Source: Bdellovibrionales bacterium (GTDB lineage: Bacteria; Bdellovibrionota; Bacteriovoracia; Bacteriovoracales; Bacteriovoracaceae). Taken from it: a stretch of DNA of 8,287 nt. The position numbers were made by a program, and so were the translations under genes. The notes under the pieces were generated by a model. That model searched no databases, had not been told where the DNA came from, and saw only the letters and a program-made list of their open reading frames with translations. Shown here piece after piece: positions 1 to 6,985 of this stretch (positions are counted from its first letter, which is position 1; every line of letters starts with the position of its first letter). The DNA lies in the NCBI GenBank assembly GCA_023250775.1, contig JAHFAA010000007.1, positions 13,765 through 22,051 of the forward strand. Reading direction: 5' to 3'.

Positions 1-919
1 AAACTATAAATCCAACGATCAGCCAAAATTGTTGCCGAATCGGTGTCGTCAGCTCAGAGCGATCGATATGTGTCTCCAAAAACCAAGGCGAATTAGGCAC
101 AGGACGCACATCAGCGATCGCAGGAGCCCCTTGATAATCTACACCTTCCACTATTCCGATACTTCCCAGCACCGCCTTCACTGATAGAACATCTGTCTTA
201 TGCAACGAAATGCGCCGTTTTAGCGCAGCATCTTTGGCAAATTTTAGATTGTGTAGAAAAAGAACATCATCTCCATCACGCCTGACGAGGAGGGTTTCGG
301 CCGTCCTGCTTGGAGTTGGCCAGCGCAAAATGAAGGGGTAAAGATGTTTTTTAGGATCAACCCTCAGGTCAATTACCGCGATTACCTTGTTGCCGGCCTC
401 TTCGTCAAGAATGGGAATAAGTAGGCAAAGATAAATTCGCTCATCAATATTGCTACGAGAGAAATCAACAAGTTTTATCTGCCGTGTTTGTATTGCTTCT
501 GTTATATGCCTAAAAGCAACAATGTGCTGTGGCATCTTTGCGGGAATTGACATACGAGTGAGTCCCTGAGGATCAATAAGGCTGACCTGGTCATATTCAG
601 CACTTTGCGGATACTGCTCCATCCAATTTTGCAGATGCTCCTTTGCCTCCCTGTCACGGGAATTCTTGAAGTATCGCCGCACGAGATTGGAAAACGCGGC
701 GTTACCATAAATGATTTCTGCATCACCCATGCGTTCGAATCGCCACAGAACCAGCTCAGCAACTTTTAGCTCGGCAATGGAAGCAAGATCATGCTCAAGC
801 TCCGCGCGTTTGTCCTTCTTGTAACTTTTGAAGGAAAAATAGGCGGCGATCAGAATGCCAATGACAAGCATAATAAAAATAATAATAAATTTGGTGCCAA
901 GAGCACGTTCTTTTTTCAT
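1..919 (-). CDS. Cache-sensor signal transduction protein, probable sensor histidine kinase (partial, C-terminus beyond the window)
   Basis: The frame is open from ATG 919 to the window edge, about 306 codons, with no stop. A short basic N-terminus is followed by TM1 (about residues 11-29), then a periplasmic sensor of about 265 residues, and it ends inside the second membrane segment (FWLIVGFIV, 298-306). It aligns without a gap to the first 306 residues of the kinase at 3705-5846, with about 63% identity by hand count. Shared landmarks are ELVLWR/QLVLWR near residue 56, AEYDQV near 107, LVRRDG near 211 and DVRPV near 270. From that paralogue I infer that PAS, HisKA and HATPase domains follow beyond the window; they are not seen. 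The start overlaps the upstream hybrid kinase by ATGA and lacks a clear Shine-Dalgarno site, so translation is probably coupled. Residues about 128-148 diverge sharply from the paralogue, which may mean a different ligand. Confidence 0.9.
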   Translation of the reverse strand, partial: MKKERALGTKFIIIFIMLVIGILIAAYFSFKSYKKDKRAELEHDLASIAELKVAELVLWRFERMGDAEIIYGNAAFSNLVRRYFKNSRDREAKEHLQNWMEQYPQSAEYDQVSLIDPQGLTRMSIPAKMPQHIVAFRHITEAIQTRQIKLVDFSRSNIDERIYLCLLIPILDEEAGNKVIAVIDLRVDPKKHLYPFILRWPTPSRTAETLLVRRDGDDVLFLHNLKFAKDAALKRRISLHKTDVLSVKAVLGSIGIVEGVDYQGAPAIADVRPVPNSPWFLETHIDRSELTTPIRQQFWLIVGFIV

Positions 920-2061
920 TTAATCGTCTTTGCTAATACTTTTAAAAGTATTTCAACCTCGAAGGGTTTATTAATAAAATCATTGCATCCTGCCTGGATA
1001 GCTTTTTCTCGATCCTCAGGCTGTGAGTAGGCCGACAAGGCCAAAATGGGTATTTTCTGATTTGTTTCACGAATTTTTCGTGTCGCTGTAAATCCATCCA
1101 TGCCTGGCATTTTCAGGTCCATCAAAATCAATTCAATTTTCATATTATTTTTAAACATCTCCAAGGCCTCATAACCATTGTGAGCATGCAAAATTTCGGC
1201 ATTCGTTCGATTAAAAAGAATTGTCTTAAGTAACAAAAAATTACTTATCTCATCCTCAGCAATCAGGATCGTTTTTTTGGACCAATCTAAGCTCATTTGA
1301 TTATCGACAGAGACAGTCCGGGGTGCCAAATCTGATAATGCTGCGGGTGCGGTTTGAAATGGAATAGTAAACTTAAATGTTGACCCCACCCCTCTTTGCG
1401 ACTCGATCCAAATCTTTCCCCCTAATATTGTAACAAAACCTTTGGTAATCGCTAAGCCAAGCCCAGAACCTTCATGTGCACGACTGTCGGAGATGTCTTC
1501 TTGATTGAATCTTCCAAAAATAAATTCTTGTTTCTCTTTTGCAACGCCAATACCTGTATCTTTTACGAAAAATTCAAGATTGTTATCAATTAGGTCAAGA
1601 CCATATTCAACGTATCCTCGTTCAGTAAATTTACAAGCATTGCTCAAAAGATTGTTGAGAATTTGATAAATCTTTTGCTCATCCGTGAAGATCACAAGTG
1701 AAGTTAAGGCCGGCGGTATCTTTATTCTAAGTTCAATTTTCTTTTGCATAAATGCATTGATATGAACATGATGTAATTCTTGTAATAATTTATTAATTTG
1801 AAACGTTTTTCTTTTAATGATTGTTTGGCCCGCATCGAGGCGAGAAATATCCAAAATGTCATTAATAGTATTCAGTAAGCGTCGACAGCTTTCGTTAATA
1901 ATCTTGGCATACTCAAGACGCTCTTGATCGGCGAGGGTTTTGGCACTCAGCAATTGTGAAAAACCAACAATACTGTTCATGGGAGTTCGAATCTCATGAC
2001 TCATATTAGACAAGAAGGCCGACTTTAGCCTGTCGCTCTCCTCTGCGTGCTCTTTGGCCTT
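2..2061 (-). repeat. Ancient tandem duplication, copy 2 (cut by the window edge)
   Basis: Paralogous to 4929-6985: HisKA-HATPase-REC of the second hybrid kinase, ATGA overlap, and the Cache sensor of the next gene. Exact DNA matches to copy 1 include 1967-2000 (34 bp, around the phosphoacceptor His) and 591-613 (23 bp, in the sensor). The right-hand boundary of similarity falls in the linker before HisKA, since the input domains of the two hybrid kinases are unrelated. The left boundary lies outside the window. Confidence 0.85.
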
Positions 2062-3261
2062 TTTCATTTCCTGTTCTCGCTGTTTTAGCTTTGAAATGTC
2101 GCGAGAAATACCAAACATTCCACTGACCTTCCCCTCAATATCGTAGAGAGGTCCTTTATTCGCGAGATATGTAGTTGGTCCTTGAATTGTTGTTACAACT
2201 TCTTCATAGGTTTTCACCTCGCCGCTTTCCATCACGCGTTTATCTCTCTCGATGAGGGCCTTGGCATCATCGGGCGGGAAGACACTATAGTCATCTTTCC
2301 CTAAAACTTCTTCAGGCGTTTTACCGGTAATCCGCGCCGACTCCTTATTGAATAATAAATACCGGCCTTGAGTATCTTTGATATAAATGGCATCTGTTGA
2401 ATTTTCAGTGATCGAATTCAATAAGCTTAGTGTTTTTTCCTGTACCTCTGTCGCTTTCTTACGCTCAGTGATATCAGTATTGAAGCCATACCAGGTGACG
2501 CTCCCATCGGCCAATTTCTCAGGTGTTGATTTCCCCAGGAACCATTTTATGGATTGTCCCGGAAGTTGCACTCTGTATTCATGGGACCATTCGGTAAAAT
2601 GTTTGGCGGAGTATTCGATGGAGGCCATCAGCTTGTCTAAATCTTCCGGGAAGATCACTTTTGTAATGGGTGAAAAATCTTCGCGCACATCTCGCGCTGA
2701 ACATCCAAACATTTCCTTGATGGCATCGGTAGAAAAAGGCATGCAATATGTGCCGTCAGGCCGTCTCGTGAACTGATAAATCATTCCAGGTACCGATGCA
2801 GAAAGTTTTTGAAATTGCAGGTCACGATCCCATAATGCGGCTTCCGCTATTTCGCGCGCTCTGCGCTCGGCGACCTCTGTGAGCGCCCGACGGATCACCT
2901 GAGGAAGGTTGTTCAGACGATCCTTCGAAATGTAGTCTGTGGCGCCATATTTGAGAAGTTCCACTGCATTTTCTTCACCAATGACACCGGAAACACAAAT
3001 AAATGGCAAACCTGGAGAATGCGATTGTGCGAGCCGAAGCGCCGCCAGACCGTCGAAACCAGGCAGCAGATAGTCCGCAAGAATAAGATCGTATTTATTA
3101 TTTTCAAGAAAATTGATAAATTCCTTTTCATTGGAGGCCCAGTCAATCTGTAACGATAGGCCGGAGTCAATAAGTCGCTCGCGAATTAGCTCCGCATCAC
3201 GATGTACATCTTCAAGATGTAAAATGCGCAAAGTGTTTTTATTCTCACTTTGTGTATTCAT
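916..3261 (-). CDS. Cytosolic hybrid histidine kinase, REC-PAS-PAS-HisKA-HATPase-REC
   Basis: 781 residues with no membrane segment, so a soluble sensor kinase. The N-terminal receiver (about 11-125) has acidic pair E17/D18, phosphoacceptor D63, S91 and K113. Two PAS domains follow (about 145-266, ending NTDITER; and about 280-392, ending SRDIS), then a short coiled linker. HisKA carries H422 in SHEIRTP, including the HExxT phosphatase motif. The HATPase has an N box (NLLSNACKF, N541), G1 (DTGIGVA, from D568), F box (IFGRF) and G2 (GSGLGL, 598-603), all intact. The C-terminal receiver (about 663-780) has E669/D670, D715, S743 and K765. Its start lies 17 nt inside the end of the preceding receiver gene with only a weak GGA upstream, which suggests translational coupling. 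No Hpt domain is present. Having a receiver at both ends suggests it both accepts phosphate or contacts another kinase and passes phosphate on; that role is inferred. Its kinase/REC half is a paralogue of the gene at 5843-8113. Confidence 0.95.
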   Translation of the reverse strand: MNTQSENKNTLRILHLEDVHRDAELIRERLIDSGLSLQIDWASNEKEFINFLENNKYDLILADYLLPGFDGLAALRLAQSHSPGLPFICVSGVIGEENAVELLKYGATDYISKDRLNNLPQVIRRALTEVAERRAREIAEAALWDRDLQFQKLSASVPGMIYQFTRRPDGTYCMPFSTDAIKEMFGCSARDVREDFSPITKVIFPEDLDKLMASIEYSAKHFTEWSHEYRVQLPGQSIKWFLGKSTPEKLADGSVTWYGFNTDITERKKATEVQEKTLSLLNSITENSTDAIYIKDTQGRYLLFNKESARITGKTPEEVLGKDDYSVFPPDDAKALIERDKRVMESGEVKTYEEVVTTIQGPTTYLANKGPLYDIEGKVSGMFGISRDISKLKQREQEMKKAKEHAEESDRLKSAFLSNMSHEIRTPMNSIVGFSQLLSAKTLADQERLEYAKIINESCRRLLNTINDILDISRLDAGQTIIKRKTFQINKLLQELHHVHINAFMQKKIELRIKIPPALTSLVIFTDEQKIYQILNNLLSNACKFTERGYVEYGLDLIDNNLEFFVKDTGIGVAKEKQEFIFGRFNQEDISDSRAHEGSGLGLAITKGFVTILGGKIWIESQRGVGSTFKFTIPFQTAPAALSDLAPRTVSVDNQMSLDWSKKTILIAEDEISNFLLLKTILFNRTNAEILHAHNGYEALEMFKNNMKIELILMDLKMPGMDGFTATRKIRETNQKIPILALSAYSQPEDREKAIQAGCNDFINKPFEVEILLKVLAKTIK

Positions 3262-3703
3262 TAGTTTTCCATTCAGGTAGCTCGTTCAGCATTGCCCAGA
3301 AAACGCCAATATGTTTTACCGCATCAACAAATTCAGAAAATTTTACCGGTTTGACTACATAGGCGTTGGTTCCCAGCTCGTAGCTCTTGATCAAATCCTG
3401 TTCTTCACGCGAAGAGGTTAACATGATCACCGGGATCATTTTTAGACACTCGTGGGCACGAATCGCTCGAAGCACCTCAATGCCGTTCATGCGTGGCATT
3501 TTAATATCAAGAATCACGGCTGCCGGATTACCTGGTTTTCGAGTTTTATATTTGCCCAGAGTGAGTAGATAATCCATCGCCTCTACACCATCGGTCACAA
3601 CCACGACCTGATTAGCAAGCTTGCTGTCGGCCAAGGCCTCCATGGTCAGCTCCACATCTTTGGGATTATCTTCCGCGAGCAAAATAGTTTTTACCTCAGA
3701 CAT
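3245..3703 (-). CDS. Stand-alone response regulator receiver, Rcp1/CheY-like
   Basis: 152 residues: one receiver domain and no output domain. Conserved residues are E11/D12 (metal site), D66 (phosphoacceptor, in VILDIKMP), T96 (in MLTSS) and K118 (in VVKPV). The length and the C-terminal tail with FWAMLNELP fit the Rcp1-type regulators that partner phytochrome-like kinases rather than classical 120-residue CheY. The frame is open upstream to 3889, but I chose ATG 3703 because an excellent Shine-Dalgarno sequence precedes it, the receiver fold starts right after it (VKTILLAED), and the upstream part merely lies across the end of the kinase gene. It begins 1 nt after the stop of the histidine kinase at 3705-5846, so that kinase is the obvious cognate partner. 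It overlaps the next hybrid kinase by 17 nt. Output is probably by protein-protein contact or as a phosphate shuttle (inferred). Confidence 0.95.
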   Translation of the reverse strand: MSEVKTILLAEDNPKDVELTMEALADSKLANQVVVVTDGVEAMDYLLTLGKYKTRKPGNPAAVILDIKMPRMNGIEVLRAIRAHECLKMIPVIMLTSSREEQDLIKSYELGTNAYVVKPVKFSEFVDAVKHIGVFWAMLNELPEWKTNEYTK

Positions 3704-3704
3704 T

Positions 3705-5846
3705 CTATTCCTCCTTAAAAATAGGCAAAGCAAAATAAAAGCGCGCGCCTTGATCAACTTCGGCCTCGGCCCACACCCGACCGCCATGACGATCAATAAT
3801 ACGCTGGACGGTGGCGAGGCCGATTCCCGTACCCTCAAATTTCTCAACAGGGTGTAAGCGCTGAAAAACGCCGAAGAGTTTTGTGGCATACCTCATCTCA
3901 AAACCAACCCCGTTGTCGGATACAACAAAAATGAATTCCTCTTTTTCCCTATGAACACTAATCTCAATGCGGGCAACCTCTTTTGTTCGTGTAAATTTGA
4001 GAGCATTGCTCAGAAGATTGGCCCATACCTGGCGAAGCAGGGAATAATCGCCTCGAACCGCTGGCAAATCTGCAACGATCCATTCGACATTGCGACCGAC
4101 ATACGTCTCTTTCAAAGTAGTCTGCACTTCCTTGAAGAGTTTATTCATATCAACTTTTTCTTGTTTCATTTCCGCTCGGCCAGTGCGAGAAAATTGAAGG
4201 AGGTCGTCGATCAATATCCCCATCTGCCGAGCCGAATCGGAAATCGTATCCAAATAATGAAGACCCTGGTCACTAAGTCCATCGCGGCAGCGCGTGGTCA
4301 AAAGATCGACATAGCCATCAATATGTCTAAGCGGCGCTCTCAGGTCATGGGAGACTGAATAGCAAAAAGATTCAAGCTCCTTATTTGCCGATTGGAGCTG
4401 TGTGGTTCGATCAATTACCCGTTGTTCCAATTCGGTATTAAGTCGCTGAATCTCCATCTTCTGCTGCCTGCGTTCCGTAATATCTTCGATCATGCAAAGG
4501 TGACACGGATGCTCGTGCGTTTGATCTTTCACTGAAGCAATCGTCATGTTGATCCATGCGAGACTTCCGTCAGGGTGAAGATAACGCTTTTCCATCCGAA
4601 AGCTGTGAATTTCGCCAGCATTTAACTGTGCGACATGTTCACGCTCCTCTTGGATATCGTCAGGATGGGTAATACTCATCCAATTTAGTTGCATCACTTC
4701 GTCAATTTTTCTACCCACAATTTTGGCGAACATAGAATTAACTTCATAGATTCTTCCAGTCAGAGAATCTTTCAGAGCAATGCCCAGAGGTGCCTCTGTA
4801 AAAAGTTTTTTAAAACGATCTTCACTTTCACGCAGGGCCTTTGCAGATCGCAATTGCTCCTGGTAGAATCGAATACTCTGCTGGCGCCACAATAGAATCA
4901 GCCCTGCGGCAGTCGCAAAGATAAGAGCGAGCACAAATCCAACAAGCAACCAAAATTGCTCACGCACCGGTGCTTCCATCTCACTTAAGTCTATACGAGT
5001 CACGAGAAACCACGGTGAATCTTTTACCGGCCGCACGTCAGCGATGACGGGAATGTTGCGATAATCAATACCTTTCACAATCCCGATTCTTCCCAGTACG
5101 GCCATCACTGACGGAACATTCGTCTTCTGCAACGAAATGCGAAGTTTAAGTGCAGCATCTTTTGAGAATTTCAGATTGTGCAGATATAACACGTCATTAC
5201 CATCACGCCGAACAAGCAAAGTTTCCGCTGTCAGGCTCGGCGTAGGCCAGTGCAAAATATAAGGATAGAGGTTTTTTTCTGGGTTGATACGCAAGTGCAT
5301 CACCCCAATGACTATTTTGCCTGCCGTTGCGTCGAGAATAGGAACGATCAGCCCGAGATAAGTCCGCTGATCTTTTTCGTTTCGATAGAAATCAACAAGC
5401 TGGATTTTTCCTGTTTGGAAAGTCTCTTGTACCTCTTTCGAGACATCACGTGACATTGACAGCCGAGCGGGGATGGAGATGCGTGTGATACCCTGAGTAT
5501 CAATCAGGCGAACCTGATCATATTCAGCACTTTGCGGATATTGCGCCATCCAGTTTTGAAGATGTTGTTTCGCCTCAACATCCTGAGGATTCTTGAAATA
5601 ACGTCGTACCAAATTAGTAAAGGCGACATTACCGTACATGATCTGAGCATCTCCCAGACGTTCTTCTCGCCATAATACCAACTGTGAGGCCTTTAGCTCT
5701 GCAATCGAAGAAAGAATGTGTTCTACCTCGGTAAGACGGTCTTTCTCGTACCCTTTATAAACAAAATAGGCACCGGCCAAAATACACGAGGTCAGAATGA
5801 AAAACATAACGATCAATTTTGTAGTAATGTTGCTTGGTATTTTCAT
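3705..5846 (-). CDS. Membrane sensor histidine kinase, Cache-like sensor-PAS-HisKA-HATPase
   Basis: 713 residues. TM1 is about 11-30; a large periplasmic Cache-like sensor spans about 31-295; TM2 is about 297-320. A cytosolic PAS domain (about 340-458, ending IEDITERR) and a coiled coil (about 460-490) lead to a phytochrome-type HisKA with phosphoacceptor H500 in SVSHDLRAPLR. The HATPase has N box N614 (NLLSNALKF), G1 (DNGVGF, from D644), F box (LFGVFQRLH) and G2 (GTGIGL, 672-677), all intact. The position four residues after the His is Ala, so the E/DxxT/N phosphatase motif is not met. There is no receiver domain; the receiver gene begins 1 nt downstream and is the likely partner. Its start overlaps the upstream hybrid kinase by ATGA and has no obvious Shine-Dalgarno sequence. 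The sensor resembles, from memory, those of deltaproteobacterial PAS kinases; the ligand is unknown. The N-terminal 306 residues are paralogous to the partial gene at the left edge. Confidence 0.95.
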   Translation of the reverse strand: MKIPSNITTKLIVMFFILTSCILAGAYFVYKGYEKDRLTEVEHILSSIAELKASQLVLWREERLGDAQIMYGNVAFTNLVRRYFKNPQDVEAKQHLQNWMAQYPQSAEYDQVRLIDTQGITRISIPARLSMSRDVSKEVQETFQTGKIQLVDFYRNEKDQRTYLGLIVPILDATAGKIVIGVMHLRINPEKNLYPYILHWPTPSLTAETLLVRRDGNDVLYLHNLKFSKDAALKLRISLQKTNVPSVMAVLGRIGIVKGIDYRNIPVIADVRPVKDSPWFLVTRIDLSEMEAPVREQFWLLVGFVLALIFATAAGLILLWRQQSIRFYQEQLRSAKALRESEDRFKKLFTEAPLGIALKDSLTGRIYEVNSMFAKIVGRKIDEVMQLNWMSITHPDDIQEEREHVAQLNAGEIHSFRMEKRYLHPDGSLAWINMTIASVKDQTHEHPCHLCMIEDITERRQQKMEIQRLNTELEQRVIDRTTQLQSANKELESFCYSVSHDLRAPLRHIDGYVDLLTTRCRDGLSDQGLHYLDTISDSARQMGILIDDLLQFSRTGRAEMKQEKVDMNKLFKEVQTTLKETYVGRNVEWIVADLPAVRGDYSLLRQVWANLLSNALKFTRTKEVARIEISVHREKEEFIFVVSDNGVGFEMRYATKLFGVFQRLHPVEKFEGTGIGLATVQRIIDRHGGRVWAEAEVDQGARFYFALPIFKEE
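3709..3716 (-). promoter_or_regulatory. Strong Shine-Dalgarno site inside the end of the kinase gene, for the receiver at 3245-3703
   Basis: The minus strand reads AAGGAGGA, with 6 nt between GGAGG and ATG 3703. The same bases encode the last kinase residues (Lys-Glu-Glu) before its TAG stop. It decides the receiver start over the longer upstream open frame and implies that this gene is translated efficiently, perhaps more than the neighbouring genes, which lack good sites. Confidence 0.85.
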
Positions 5847-6985
5847 GTGAACGTCTTTGCCAACTTTTGTAACAACGATTCTATTTCAATAGGTTTAGAA
5901 ATGAATTCATTGCAGCCAGCTTCGAGCGCTTTTTCCCGATCCTCTGGTTGAGAATAGGCCGTCAAAGCAAAAATTGGTATCTTCTTGTTTAATTCGCGAA
6001 TTTTTCGGGTTGCAGTAAATCCATCCATAATAGGCATTCTCAAATCCATTAAAATGAGTTCGATCTCAGGATTATTTTTAAAATATTTTAAGGCCTCTTC
6101 GCCATTATTAGCATAGAGAATTTTTACCTTCGTACGACTAGAAAGAATTGTTTTAAGCAACAGATAGTTATTCAGATCATCTTCCGCGATGAGAATTGTT
6201 TTCTGGGCCCAGTCTAGATTCATCGGCATTTCCTCAGCTACCGTTTGCGCCGTCGCATCGACTGTCGAGGCAGGAGAGATGAATGGAACTGTAAATTTAA
6301 AAAGTGAGCCTGCACCTTCCTCCGATTCAAGCCAGATATTTCCACCTAATAAGGTCACCAAACTTTTGGCAAGAACAAGGTCTAATCCTGAGCCCTCATC
6401 GTCTGCACTGGTGGGTACGGCCTTTCCATATAACTTGCTGAAGATAAATCCTTGTTTGCTTTTTGCGATGCCAATGCCGGTATCTTGCACAAAAAATACC
6501 AGATGTTTATTAATAAGATCGAAACCAAATGTAACATGCCCTTTTTCAGTAAACCTGAAAGCATTATCAAGAAGGCCATTCAAAATGTGATAGATTTTTT
6601 CTTCATCACTAACAGCAACAAGCGAATCTAAGCTAGGATTTGCTTCAATTTTGAATTCGATATTTTTTTGCATAAAGGCATTTGCATGAGCGAGGTGAAG
6701 CTTTTCTAATAATTTCCGAACATGAAACTCTTTTCTTTTAATCTCTGTCTGTCCTGTATCAATTCGAGTTATGTCTAAAATATTGTTCATCGTTTTAAGC
6801 AGTCGACTACAACTGCCATTGATAATATTGGCATATTCATTTCGTTCGTTTTCTGGAAGACCGGCAGTATTCATCAGTTGGGAGAAGCCCACAATACTGT
6901 TCATGGGAGTTCGAATCTCATGACCCATATTGTATAAAAAAGCAGATTTAATACGATCACTTTCCTCCGCTTTCTTTTTAGCTGT
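4929..6985 (-). repeat. Ancient tandem duplication, copy 1
   Basis: This block runs from just before HisKA of the first hybrid kinase, through its receiver and the ATGA junction, to TM2 of the following Cache-sensor kinase. It matches the block at 2-2061 in domain order, frame and junction. By hand count the kinase/receiver part is about 61% identical in protein and the sensor part about 63%, with one single-residue gap, in the CA-REC linker. DNA identity is patchy, with exact runs such as 34 bp at 6891-6924 and 23 bp at 5518-5540. Confidence 0.85.

Noticed and set aside
114..121. GCGATCGC, the cyanobacterial HIP1 octamer, also at 7941-7948
   Set aside because: Two copies in 8.3 kb is far below the density seen in HIP1-rich cyanobacteria; insufficient to assign the phylum.
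502..762. Minus-strand open frame of 86 codons
   Set aside because: It lies entirely within the Cache-sensor gene in a different frame, and that gene has strong homology to its paralogue.
791..1030. Plus-strand open frame antisense to the junction of the hybrid kinase and the partial gene; a similar one exists at 5718-5951
   Set aside because: Both lie opposite paralogous coding sequence, which explains their resemblance to each other; no Shine-Dalgarno or domain supports translation.
2387..2776. Plus-strand open frame of 129 codons
   Set aside because: It is antisense to the PAS region of the hybrid kinase, without ribosome site or recognisable domain.
3704..3889. N-terminal extension of the receiver gene to an upstream ATG at 3889
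   Set aside because: It overlaps the end of the kinase in another frame, has no receiver-like content, and the strong ribosome site points to ATG 3703.
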